IMG/VR virus record: IMGVR_UViG_3300027759_000053
Coordinates: 1 to 64,000 of that record
DNA: 64,000 bases
Direction: 5' to 3' (one strand)
Origin: a virus
Part shown: in pieces, positions 50,392 through 58,521 of the stretch
Position numbering within the stretch: the stretch's first letter is position 1
Layout of the letters: every line of letters begins with the position of its first letter
Notes under the pieces: model-generated
What the model was told of the DNA's origin: nothing
The model's database searches: none
What the model saw: the letters and a program-made list of their open reading frames with translations, nothing else
Made by a program: the position numbers and the translations under genes

Positions 50392-50953
50392 TTTCTGTAA
50401 TAATTTTTTTAATTTCTTCTAATTTACTTAATCCAAGATGAAAATTAAATAGTTCCGTGCTGTTACTAAAATAAGCAATGTCTTTGTTATGATCAACTTT
50501 ATACTTTTTATCAATTAAAAAATCATATATAGGAGTTGAAAAATTAAAATTCAGTCTTCCGTTAAAGACTATCATACCGTTGGATTGATATCTATTATAT
50601 TTAGATCTAAATTCTTCGTTGTGTGAAGAAAGCTGGTGTTCAGTCCAGTGGGTTTCAAATTCAACTTTTGACAACAAGTGATCAATTGACACATCATCAA
50701 AAGTAATATCTTTAATTTGAATTTCTTGTCCTTGTCCGTTACTGTCCACATCATATATTCCGCCATCGCCGAATCTTTTTCCGTACATCTCAATTGAGAG
50801 AAGGTTATCAACGCTAGGTTTAATTTGATAATGTAACTCTAGTGACTGATGACAAATTACATCGTCGAGTAGACTATTGTTATGATAGATTTTAATTTTT
50901 GGCCAATTATCATTAAATGGCTTAGATTCTAGATATATTCCTACATTGATCAT
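50384..50953 (-). CDS. Unknown protein, lectin-like or carrier partner of radical SAM
   Basis: 189 residues, AT-rich in the same way as the 48886 gene. The first 120 residues are beta-type (KIKIYHNNSLLDDVICHQSL, IEMYGKRFGDGGIYDVD) and could be a jelly-roll or lectin-like domain; the rest is helical. It may have entered the genome together with the B12-type radical SAM gene. No firm function. Confidence 0.5.
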   Translation of the reverse strand: MINVGIYLESKPFNDNWPKIKIYHNNSLLDDVICHQSLELHYQIKPSVDNLLSIEMYGKRFGDGGIYDVDSNGQGQEIQIKDITFDDVSIDHLLSKVEFETHWTEHQLSSHNEEFRSKYNRYQSNGMIVFNGRLNFNFSTPIYDFLIDKKYKVDHNKDIAYFSNSTELFNFHLGLSKLEEIKKIITENE

Positions 50954-50960
50954 AATTTAC

Positions 50961-51299
50961 TTAGTCAACCTCGTGAGCATGACGTTCCATTACGTCTTGT
51001 AAATTATTACTAGTTACGTGATTGAAAAACTTTAATATAAACATACTGGCCGCACTAGCATCATCACCGTGGAAGTGTAACCTAGTACCACCTTGACCGT
51101 TGTGATGATGATGGCATCGTTTGCTCTTGCCATAACTCACGTAGTTTACTGTTTGTTCTCTACCTCGAGTATCATACCAACGATCTTCGTAAACCTTGCC
51201 ATCAACTTGACGATACCATTCAACCATTTCGTTGGTGAGTCGATTTACATCGACCCAAACAGCATAGGTAACAGTACAGCCTGGCGGTAAGGCAATCAT
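50961..51299 (-). CDS. Unknown His-rich phage protein
   Basis: 112 residues from the ATG at 51299, which overlaps the stop of the phosphoribosyltransferase gene (ATGA) with GGGAGG upstream; the longer frame from 51338 lies inside that gene. A His cluster (RCHHHHNGQGGTRLHFHGDD) could bind metal. Pattern is of a conserved phage protein. Function unknown. Confidence 0.6.
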   Translation of the reverse strand: MIALPPGCTVTYAVWVDVNRLTNEMVEWYRQVDGKVYEDRWYDTRGREQTVNYVSYGKSKRCHHHHNGQGGTRLHFHGDDASAASMFILKFFNHVTSNNLQDVMERHAHEVD

Positions 51300-51829
51300 G
51301 CCTCCCACCAATTTTCCCAGGGGAACACTACCCAACACGGATCATCAAGTTTATTAATGTTACGACCTGAATAATCCACATGCTCATAGTTACTGGATTC
51401 GTTATTGATTAATACAGCAAAACGCACGTTCTTGTTCCATACATATTTCCAAGATTCGTCGTTGGGCAAACAACTTGATTGCCAATCTTCACGTATCCAT
51501 TCAAGTGTAGAACCGGTATCGTTAATGTCATCGACAACAAGAATTTTCTTTTTAAATGTAGCGTCACTGCGTTTATCTATGCCTTCACGTAGCGGACCGT
51601 CTGGAATATATCCAAATGCATCTTCAGCCATCCAGCAATTGCTTTCCGATCTTGGCTTCAATGTTTCCATAGGAACATCAAAATAATGACTGATCATGGC
51701 AGCAGCAGTAAGTCCACCACGAGTTAAACCTACAACATAGTCAGGTCGCCAATCGCTATTGGCAATATCTCTGCAGAGCTTGTGAACTAATTTTTTAAAT
51801 TCAGCATCCGAGATAATTAACTTTTTCAT
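51296..51829 (-). CDS. Phosphoribosyltransferase-family protein
   Basis: 177 residues. KKILVVDDINDTGSTLEW is the PRPP-binding loop (DDINDTG) and YVVGLTRGGLTAAAMIS the preceding beta-alpha unit; a hood sequence (YSGRNINKLDDPCWVVFPWE) closes it, like xanthine/hypoxanthine-type enzymes. It may salvage purines or act as a regulator. It overlaps the next gene by 4 bases. Confidence 0.8.
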   Translation of the reverse strand: MKKLIISDAEFKKLVHKLCRDIANSDWRPDYVVGLTRGGLTAAAMISHYFDVPMETLKPRSESNCWMAEDAFGYIPDGPLREGIDKRSDATFKKKILVVDDINDTGSTLEWIREDWQSSCLPNDESWKYVWNKNVRFAVLINNESSNYEHVDYSGRNINKLDDPCWVVFPWENWWEA

Positions 51830-52017
51830 TAGTCACGTTCCATTATGGTAGCTTCTTCGATAAGATTGGTTAGTTCTTTAAAATCTGTGCAAAGAACTTT
51901 GGCAGTAACCCATTCGTCGTTGTCGTCACGTCCACCAATTTCAACCATATAGCCATTGTCGTACATATAGACAGTAAAATGATCGTTGCATTTTACTAGC
52001 TTGTCGTTGAGTTTCAT
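51829..52017 (-). CDS. Small phage protein, unknown
   Basis: 62 residues from the ATG at 52017, preferred because AAGGAG is 6 bases upstream; the ATG at 52023 would sit directly after it. Contains FTVYMYDNGYMVEIGGRDDN, beta-type. Stop overlaps the next gene. Function unknown. Confidence 0.6.
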   Translation of the reverse strand: MKLNDKLVKCNDHFTVYMYDNGYMVEIGGRDDNDEWVTAKVLCTDFKELTNLIEEATIMERD

Positions 52018-52041
52018 ATACATCTCCTTGATTAATTGAAT

Positions 52042-52371
52042 TTACTTCTTTTTACCAAATAATGATTTTTTGGCTAACTTTTCTTTTGCTATCTTTGCTG
52101 CTCTTTCTAATGCTTCTTTAGCTTCAGCTGCTCGTTTAGCTTCTAGTTTTTCTCGTTCAATACGTATTGCATCTTCTTTACCTTGTGCAATCATTTTTTT
52201 AAATATCAAAATAACTCGATCTTTTTCTCGCTCTGAGATTATTTTAACAGCTTCTAATTTGCCTTCGTAACTTTTAGCATCGTCTAAGAAACCTTCAGGA
52301 ACGGCTAACTTCTTTTTTTTGGGCTTTAGGGCTTGTAATTTTTTTTTAAACTCTTCTTGTTCGTCTGACAT
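52042..52371 (-). CDS. Lysine-rich coiled-coil protein, unknown
   Basis: 109 residues, almost all helix and very rich in Lys, Glu and Ala (EREKLEAKRAAEAKEALERA), ending in a basic KSLFGKKK tail. It could be a DNA-binding or scaffold protein. The ribosome site AAAGGAG is inside a predicted hairpin (52373-52411), so its translation may be controlled. Confidence 0.6.
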   Translation of the reverse strand: MSDEQEEFKKKLQALKPKKKKLAVPEGFLDDAKSYEGKLEAVKIISEREKDRVILIFKKMIAQGKEDAIRIEREKLEAKRAAEAKEALERAAKIAKEKLAKKSLFGKKK

Positions 52372-52372
52372 T

Positions 52373-52411
52373 TTTGCTCCTTTACCTTATATTTAAGGCG
52401 GTTGGAGCAAA
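52373..52411 (-). promoter_or_regulatory. Hairpin able to cover the ribosome site of the 52042 gene
   Basis: On the minus strand TTTGCTCC (52411-52404) pairs with GGAGCAAA (52380-52373), and inside it CCTTA pairs with TAAGG. The GGAG in the 3' arm is the Shine-Dalgarno of the ATG at 52371, and the hairpin begins right after the folE stop. It may block translation or act as a weak terminator. Confidence 0.5.
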
Positions 52412-53254
52412 TTACCTTGGTGCAAATTCTTGTTGTAGTTTAATGTTGTCGAAGAATTCCTTCTTAGTATGAGGATCATCTTTGAATGTTCCCTTTAATA
52501 CTGTAGTTTGAGTTAACGAACTATGTGCCATAATGCCGCGATTTTCGCAACATCCATGTATCGCTTGTACATATACTGCTACATCTTTAGCATCAGTGGC
52601 CTTCATAATCTCTCTAGCGATATCATTACACAGCTCTTCTTGTAGTGTGCCACGACGAGCGCACCACTGAGCAATACGAGTATACTTACTAAGACCGATA
52701 AGTTTATTAGCGGCGATAATACCAATATAAGCAACACCAGTAACGGGCTGGTGATGATGGCTACACATACTGCGAAGTTCACTTCTAACCACAAGCATAC
52801 CTTCATATCTTTCCTCCGAATCATTTGGAAAAGCCGTTGCGTCTGGTGCCGTTTCATATCTACCTGCCATTATTTCGTTGAAGTACATTTTAGCCAGGCG
52901 TCGTGCTGTACCTCGACTGTTAGGATCATTTTCGCGATCAATCAGCAAACGGTCTAGTACTAGTTCAAATGCTTCTGCGGCTTCGCTGATTAGATGTTCT
53001 TTGTCACTGTCCGCTAGATAGTCACTGATGTTATCTCCTGCCCAGTATCTTTTACCGTCACGTTTCATCCTGGCACGAATAGCATCCGACAAATATGATT
53101 GTTTAGCGGCAGCAGCTTCGCCAGCTTTCACATATACCTTTTGTGGTAAAGCCACATACATAGATTCCAGTTCCATAGGAACAAATTCTTTATCAGGTGT
53201 TTCGTTTAATACTGGATTTGGTGTAAATTCTTTTGTGGTCAACTTATTCTCCAA
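52412..53254 (-). CDS. folE: GTP cyclohydrolase I FolE
   Basis: 280 residues, with an N-terminal extension of ~60 residues beyond the usual core. CSHHHQPVTGVAYIGII supplies the zinc Cys and His, and HGCCENRG the second zinc Cys and active site. It opens GTP to dihydroneopterin triphosphate, the first step toward both folate and 7-deazaguanines. With QueD and QueE in the window, a deazaguanine role is most likely. Confidence 0.9.
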   Translation of the reverse strand: MENKLTTKEFTPNPVLNETPDKEFVPMELESMYVALPQKVYVKAGEAAAAKQSYLSDAIRARMKRDGKRYWAGDNISDYLADSDKEHLISEAAEAFELVLDRLLIDRENDPNSRGTARRLAKMYFNEIMAGRYETAPDATAFPNDSEERYEGMLVVRSELRSMCSHHHQPVTGVAYIGIIAANKLIGLSKYTRIAQWCARRGTLQEELCNDIAREIMKATDAKDVAVYVQAIHGCCENRGIMAHSSLTQTTVLKGTFKDDPHTKKEFFDNIKLQQEFAPR

Positions 53255-53828
53255 TAATTTTAATATCTCTTAGATCAGGATATTCGTGATATTTAGGCAG
53301 TTCATTAACATCGCGCAATTTTATTAATCCAATCGCAGCTTCTTCCGGAGTCGGTCTATAATGATAGCCCACCATGAAGGTTTTTTGTTCCTGCCAGGGT
53401 GTAACTGATAATTTGCGCCCATCATATCGTTGTTCCGTTATAGTGTTGTATGCTTGTTCATTGTCTAACAGTATAGCACCACCACGGCCTATTTGTAAAG
53501 GCTTAGTGTAACCGAAGCTGAGACATTGCATCTGTCCTGCTCGATACATTCCTCGCTCTAGCCTACGTGCGCTATCCCAAATTGTGGTTCCGTGGAATTG
53601 ATATTCGCCAGTCCATACTTCGGGAATCAATCTGTACTCAATTCCTAGTTTGTGCATGGTCATTGGCACAGACAGATAGGTAAAAGCAGTAAATGCACAA
53701 TGAGTGGGCTTTTGAAATCTTAGACACAACTCAATAGCATGAGTACAACAATCAGTCATGATTGCGTATGGCGCACCTGTGTATTCGGCCAGTGCTTGTT
53801 CAAACTCCAATATGCGATCAAAGCTCAC
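53244..53828 (-). CDS. Short DegT/DnrJ/EryC1/StrS aminotransferase-like protein
   Basis: About 194 residues from GTG 53828, which begins at the conserved N-terminus (SFDRILEFEQALAEYTGAPY); a start at 53858 is also open. MTDCCTHAIELCLR is the PLP phosphate-binding region and SFGYTKPLQIGRGG holds the PLP Lys. The family is normally ~370 residues; the C-terminal small domain is missing almost entirely. It may still be catalytic, act as a dimer with the full-length copy at 27744, or be decaying. It overlaps galE by 11 bases. Confidence 0.7.
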   Translation of the reverse strand: MSFDRILEFEQALAEYTGAPYAIMTDCCTHAIELCLRFQKPTHCAFTAFTYLSVPMTMHKLGIEYRLIPEVWTGEYQFHGTTIWDSARRLERGMYRAGQMQCLSFGYTKPLQIGRGGAILLDNEQAYNTITEQRYDGRKLSVTPWQEQKTFMVGYHYRPTPEEAAIGLIKLRDVNELPKYHEYPDLRDIKIIGE

Positions 53829-54792
53829 GAGTATACCATTTGTATGCACTATCAACAATTTGATTGATCGTTGAGTAGACAGGTTTCCATTTTAATAAAG
53901 CATATGCTACACTTGCATCAGCAACAAGTCGATCTGGATCTCCGGGGCGCCTTGGCCCAACTACAACATCAATGCCACCGTAGTTTACTGTTACATAATC
54001 AATAATCTCTTGATTGCTAATACCATGTTGAGTACCAAGATTCATCACTGCAGCACGTTTCTCATTCTCATTGTTCATCCACTCAATGGCACGTATGTGT
54101 GCGTCAGCCAAATCCCATACGTGTATGTAATCACGAATACAAGTACGATCCGGTGTGTTATAATCTGCACCATTAAGCGTAAACGATTTCCCAGCAAGTT
54201 TGGCTTCTAGTATTCTAGCAACGATATGACTGGCACCAGGTGCTTGCCCAAGGTCATGTGCAAAAGGTTCTGCTCCGGCTGCATTAAAATATCTAAAGCA
54301 CACACTAGGAACACCGTATGCTGCATGATAGTCACTTAATAGTCGTTCAGTAACATGTTTGCTAACACCATATGGACTGATAGGCAGTTTGGGATCTGAC
54401 TCATATACCGGAACAGTCGCAGGATTGCCGTACACACTGGCACTACTACTAAACAGTATCAAAGGTTTCTTACGTAGATCTTTTACATGCGACAATAGAG
54501 TAATAGTCTTTGCAATATTGTTTTCATAATACTCAGCAGGATTGGTCATACTCTCGCCAACAAGACTGCTGCCTGCACAATGCACAATAACATCAGGTTC
54601 TAGTTCCGTAATCCATAGCAAACTGTTCTTGCTGGCATAATCTTCGTGTAGGTAGCCGTCTACATCTTGAAGTGTATGATCTCTACGCACACGGTCAATA
54701 ATGTATACACAATTATCTGCATTGTGTTGTTTTAGTGCTCGTGCGATGTGACTACCAATGTAGCCACATCCTCCTGTGATAACTATTTTCAT
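53818..54792 (-). CDS. galE: UDP-glucose 4-epimerase-like protein (GalE type)
   Basis: 324 residues. GGCGYIGSHIARAL binds NAD, FSSSASVYGNP carries the Ser, YGVSKHVTERLL the YxxxK, and RYFNAAGAEP and DRTCIRDYIHVWDLADAH are GalE-specific. It interconverts UDP-glucose and UDP-galactose or their N-acetyl forms. It is translated together with the glycosyltransferase upstream, which may use the product. Confidence 0.9.
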   Translation of the reverse strand: MKIVITGGCGYIGSHIARALKQHNADNCVYIIDRVRRDHTLQDVDGYLHEDYASKNSLLWITELEPDVIVHCAGSSLVGESMTNPAEYYENNIAKTITLLSHVKDLRKKPLILFSSSASVYGNPATVPVYESDPKLPISPYGVSKHVTERLLSDYHAAYGVPSVCFRYFNAAGAEPFAHDLGQAPGASHIVARILEAKLAGKSFTLNGADYNTPDRTCIRDYIHVWDLADAHIRAIEWMNNENEKRAAVMNLGTQHGISNQEIIDYVTVNYGGIDVVVGPRRPGDPDRLVADASVAYALLKWKPVYSTINQIVDSAYKWYTREL

Positions 54793-55985
54793 TAATACTT
54801 GTGCTCGTGTGTATGTTTACGATAGTCGGTACTCATGCGCTGCCACTGTTCGCCCTTGCCTTCTAGAATGTCCACAATGCGATCAATGGTACCCCCAGTC
54901 CAATCACTAATGGTGCCCATACCGGGATGAGGATGCTCCAATAGCTTATTAAGTTTAGTAATTGCGTCATCTATACTCCAAGGAATGTAAAGTCTTTCAT
55001 GATCGTTAGCAAAAGACTCAGGAAAACTACGATATGCGGGATATAACACATTACATCCCAGAGTGTCGGCTTCGCTGACAGTGTTACTAACCCAGTCTTG
55101 TAAAGCGCAATTGAATAACACACGAGTATCATTGAGTAAATTATAATAATCATTTTTTTCCAAGTCCTCATGAACGACAAGTTTACCTTCAGCCTGCATA
55201 CGTCGAGTACGAGCCATGTAACTGTCGTTATTGCTTTTTAGTTTACTGCCACTGAATACGCAGAACTCAACATTGGGCCAATCATTAAACACAAAACTGG
55301 CACGACGGTGATATTCTTCTATTAGATCCATGTAAAAGTCTGGTTGCTTCTCTTGATCCCATCGGGCAGCAAATCCCACACGATACTTACGACCATGGAA
55401 TGGCTTTAGTGCACCGGCCACACGACCACGTACTTCCTCTTTGCCAAATGCCAGTCCACTAATATTATACACAGGAGCCTGCCATCCTGCAACCTTCATG
55501 TGCATAACCATTTCTTCGTTACTGGCAAGAACGATATCGGCAAAACTATCTACCATCTTTTCATAATGCCCCATCCACTGTTGCATGCCCCAGACATGAA
55601 CAAAGTCATCTGGGTCAATGCTTTGTGCAAGACAACGAACAGCAATCTTGGGACGCATAGCAGGATCGCACTGCTGCATGATATAAGGCAAGCTCTCGAT
55701 ACCAGGTTGAAACATGTCTTCGAAGTATACAACATCTTCATTGGTAACTTCTCCTGCTTTCATCTTGCGAACAAGATTCATCAGTTGGCTCATACCAAAG
55801 TATGTACGACCATGTGCATCTAGCACTTGTCCGGTTACAATGGCTTGGTCGTTACTTAGCGTTTCGCCTTCTACTATTTCGTAGTTGATGCCACGGCGGT
55901 CAAATACAGCACGATTCCACTCTTGTAACTGTAGAGTGTATCGTGCTTTATAGGGTTCTAGACCCATATACCATAATTTACGCAT
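54792..55985 (-). CDS. GT-B glycosyltransferase (GT4-like)
   Basis: 397 residues. The C-terminal half reads as a GT-B donor domain: YRVGFAARWDQEKQPDFYMD, KLVVHEDLEKNDYYNLLNDT, and VLFNCALQDWVSNTVSEADT where the conserved E-x7-E type Glu lies. It probably transfers a sugar from a UDP donor, perhaps made by the GalE gene, which it overlaps by one base. Acceptor unknown. Confidence 0.75.
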   Translation of the reverse strand: MRKLWYMGLEPYKARYTLQLQEWNRAVFDRRGINYEIVEGETLSNDQAIVTGQVLDAHGRTYFGMSQLMNLVRKMKAGEVTNEDVVYFEDMFQPGIESLPYIMQQCDPAMRPKIAVRCLAQSIDPDDFVHVWGMQQWMGHYEKMVDSFADIVLASNEEMVMHMKVAGWQAPVYNISGLAFGKEEVRGRVAGALKPFHGRKYRVGFAARWDQEKQPDFYMDLIEEYHRRASFVFNDWPNVEFCVFSGSKLKSNNDSYMARTRRMQAEGKLVVHEDLEKNDYYNLLNDTRVLFNCALQDWVSNTVSEADTLGCNVLYPAYRSFPESFANDHERLYIPWSIDDAITKLNKLLEHPHPGMGTISDWTGGTIDRIVDILEGKGEQWQRMSTDYRKHTHEHKY

Positions 55986-56530
55986 TATTTTCCTTTTACA
56001 ATTTCATTAAATTTGGTATCCATATACCAATTGATACCAATGCTCATTCTCCAATCACCTTCATTGGGTGCTAGTGCTTCGTGTTCTATACGACTATTAA
56101 ACACTACCAATCTATGTTTTCTAAACTTGATCTTCTTAGTAGTGTTATCAAGATAAAATACTAGGTCTCCTGAATTTCCTAACAGGAAATAAACAGCAGT
56201 CCACATATTACGATCATCATAGTCAGGATGTCTACCAGGAGACATACCACCTATCTGCCCGTTTACAATCACTCTTTGAAATTCATTGAATGTTGCACTT
56301 GGGTCAATTTTATTCACAAGGTCATACCTAATACAATCACACAAAGCATCTACAAAATAAGGAGATTGAACATATACTCCTGTTTTTTTGTTGTATAGAC
56401 ACTTACCAAAAAATGGAGGATTTTCATCTTTTGTGCGATGATTATATTCTAAAGGAAATCTATAGAACTGATTTTCTCCAGACTCCTCTAACCAAGTTGG
56501 GAGTACATGATCGTAAGTTAAAACGTTCAT
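55985..56530 (-). CDS. 2-oxoglutarate/Fe(II) dioxygenase (prolyl-4-hydroxylase-like)
   Basis: 181 residues. The iron site is His101/Asp103 in GRHPDYDD and His150 in RIEHEALAP, with Arg161 in DWRMSIGINW for 2-oxoglutarate. The segment SRIEHEALAPNEGDWRMSIG is typical of P4H-like enzymes. It is the second 2OG enzyme of the window (see 28841), again next to a sugar epimerase. It starts 4 bases after the preceding small gene. Confidence 0.8.
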   Translation of the reverse strand: MNVLTYDHVLPTWLEESGENQFYRFPLEYNHRTKDENPPFFGKCLYNKKTGVYVQSPYFVDALCDCIRYDLVNKIDPSATFNEFQRVIVNGQIGGMSPGRHPDYDDRNMWTAVYFLLGNSGDLVFYLDNTTKKIKFRKHRLVVFNSRIEHEALAPNEGDWRMSIGINWYMDTKFNEIVKGK

Positions 56531-56534
56531 TTAA

Positions 56535-56753
56535 TTAGGTACGTTCCTTCTTGGCATACCAATTCATCTTGGGCCATTTGCCACGTTGTACACGTTCGAA
56601 CTCGCCCCAAGGTGTTTTTTCGTTGTACAAGTGACGCTCGTCGTAGATGTAACCGTATGTTACACAAAACTCTTTGTATTTCTCGAGGTCTTCAAAGATT
56701 TGATTGACTTCGGGTTTCATCTTTAGATACTTCTTGAGCCATGCTGCGGCCAT
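56535..56753 (-). CDS. Small conserved-type phage protein, unknown
   Basis: 72 residues. VNQIFEDLEKYKEFCVTYGY and the basic end WPKMNWYAKKERT follow a pattern seen in small T4-like cyanophage proteins. Preceded by TAGGAG. Function unknown. Confidence 0.6.
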   Translation of the reverse strand: MAAAWLKKYLKMKPEVNQIFEDLEKYKEFCVTYGYIYDERHLYNEKTPWGEFERVQRGKWPKMNWYAKKERT

Positions 56754-56775
56754 TTTATTCTCCTAGTTATTAAGG

Positions 56776-57699
56776 TTAGTTGTTTGGATCGTAGGCAATG
56801 CCACGCCATTGTTTTATTTTTACTTCTGGTGTTTCGGGAGTGTCATCTGCCCAGACACTGAGCCATCGTGTGCCTGTCCATCGTGCTGTAGTTGGACTAA
56901 AGTTTGGCCATTTTTCTTTATTACCTGCATCAATTTCATAAACACCTTCGCGCACAGGTTTGGTGTTTTTTGGAAACCATGCAGTCATTTCGTAAGTGCA
57001 ATCATCTTCGTTACGATAACGTTCCCACTTACCATTCTTCATTGATCCTGCAACATAGAATCCAAATTCTGAACTCTTGCCAGTGGTATCGCCACCATAG
57101 TTATCAATCGACTCGCCGTCGTATTCTATTCCGCAGACAACTTCACTGCCGTCTACGTCTTCAATTTTGAAAGTTAGTTTGTTGATATCAAACGGGGCAC
57201 TAAGATCAATACTGCCTTCAAAGAACGTACCTTTTTCGTTACTGTTGCCAATGAATACTATAGTGCCTGGCGGCTTATCGTCAATAAAGGTTTCGTCTGT
57301 GTAATCTAATTCAGGACAGTCTTCGTCTTGGAAAGCATCAATCCCACACTGGAGAATTTCGTCACCGTTTTCATCTTCAATGTGTACAGTGCCACTATCT
57401 AATACAACACCATTGACATGTGCTATATCATCACACTCGTACCATGAACCAGGAGAGAATGGCCACATCGCTTCGGGAATATTGTTTTCTTCGGCGTAGT
57501 CGCTGTCCCATGCAAAGCCACTAACATCAAGTCTACGCTGTTTAAAGTAATCGTAGATTTCGCGAGGTACGGTACCCATAACAGATTCGCCACCATATCC
57601 CCACAATGAAATTTTATAGGTACGTGGTGTAAACTTTAAAACCGCAATGAGTTTTTCGTGCTCGGCATCTAGTGCAGCAGACTTTTTTACTCGGGGCAT
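56776..57699 (-). CDS. Large acidic phage protein, unknown
   Basis: 307 residues, strongly acidic and Trp/Tyr-rich. The N-terminal 50 residues include LKFTPRTYKISLWGYGGESV; the rest reads as repeated beta domains (GTVHIEDENGDEILQCGIDA, LTFKIEDVDGSEVVCGIEYD). The acidic character could mean a DNA-mimic or a protein-binding role, but no known family is recognised. Follows the HNH gene. Confidence 0.6.
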   Translation of the reverse strand: MPRVKKSAALDAEHEKLIAVLKFTPRTYKISLWGYGGESVMGTVPREIYDYFKQRRLDVSGFAWDSDYAEENNIPEAMWPFSPGSWYECDDIAHVNGVVLDSGTVHIEDENGDEILQCGIDAFQDEDCPELDYTDETFIDDKPPGTIVFIGNSNEKGTFFEGSIDLSAPFDINKLTFKIEDVDGSEVVCGIEYDGESIDNYGGDTTGKSSEFGFYVAGSMKNGKWERYRNEDDCTYEMTAWFPKNTKPVREGVYEIDAGNKEKWPNFSPTTARWTGTRWLSVWADDTPETPEVKIKQWRGIAYDPNN

Positions 57700-57716
57700 A
57701 GTTGCTCCTTAGATTT

Positions 57717-58091
57717 TTATTGAAAGTTGAAAATTGAATTAAATGTAGTTTGTATTTTTTTATTGTAACGTCTAAGATGATTTTTTTCTTTATGCGTTTT
57801 ATGAGCGTGACAACAAGCACACAAAGTCTGAAGATTTTTTGGATCGTTATTGTAACGATCTCCGTCAACGTGATCTACTTGTAATTGATACGGACCTAAG
57901 ATAGTAGTGGTACATTTAAATCCAAGGCGACCATCAATATTTTCGCAATAATCTTTTTTAGACATGTTTAAATTCGTTTTATGATGTTTGCTACAGGTAT
58001 TTCGATATTTTTTTGTGCCATCTTGGTTTCTATTAATGTAAGAAGAAGATCTTCCGCACCCTAATACTATACATGGAGGAGCTTTAACCAT
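57717..58091 (-). CDS. HNH homing endonuclease
   Basis: 124 residues. The HNH core is LQVDHVDGDRYNNDPKNLQT followed by LCACCHAHKT, with zinc-ligand Cys pairs (CIVLGCGR, CSKHHK) before it. It is inserted between the T-fold-like gene and the 56776 gene on the same strand, with no overlap. It is a free-standing mobile endonuclease gene, lysine-rich and more AT-rich than its neighbours. Confidence 0.85.
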   Translation of the reverse strand: MVKAPPCIVLGCGRSSSYINRNQDGTKKYRNTCSKHHKTNLNMSKKDYCENIDGRLGFKCTTTILGPYQLQVDHVDGDRYNNDPKNLQTLCACCHAHKTHKEKNHLRRYNKKIQTTFNSIFNFQ

Positions 58092-58092
58092 A

Positions 58093-58521
58093 TTAAATTT
58101 TCATTGATTGATAAGGTTGGTGTGTATTGTAAGTGATAGTACAGCCATTTTCGCCGTCTTCACTCACGTTGATTATAACATTACGTCCGGGAAATTTACT
58201 AGCAATTTGGACATATAAGTCATCAGCAATCATTTCGCAACTTTTATAATCTAAAATGAGTGTACTAGCACTATACAGCCCTTCGAGCCAGCGTTTGAAT
58301 TGGATGAATTCGATGTCCCGGTCATTGTGGAACACATCAATTGACACCCGGAAATGAAAGATATGGCGATGAGGATAGCCAAGAAAAGATACATCCGCAA
58401 GTTGTGGTTCCTCCAATGCTGCTGGGTATTTATGGATACCTTCGCGCCTAAAAGTTACCCAAATTTGTCTTTCGGCACGTTCTATAATTCTATCTGCTGT
58501 TTGTCTTTGTTCTTGATTCAT
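58093..58521 (-). CDS. Divergent tunnelling-fold (QueD/FolE/QueF-like) protein beside dpdA
   Basis: 142 residues. GYPHRHIFHFRVSIDVFHND, then IEFIQFKRWLEGLY, then KSCEMIADDLYVQIASKFPG and VSEDGENGCTITY repeat the order of secondary structure and motifs of PTPS/QueD proteins (His pair, D-F-xx-LK helix, E-x-I-A helix, terminal Glu strand). The catalytic Cys of QueD is not in its usual place. The gene overlaps the preceding one by 4 bases in the dpdA transcript. It may process a 7-deazaguanine intermediate; this is inference. Confidence 0.5.
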   Translation of the reverse strand: MNQEQRQTADRIIERAERQIWVTFRREGIHKYPAALEEPQLADVSFLGYPHRHIFHFRVSIDVFHNDRDIEFIQFKRWLEGLYSASTLILDYKSCEMIADDLYVQIASKFPGRNVIINVSEDGENGCTITYNTHQPYQSMKI

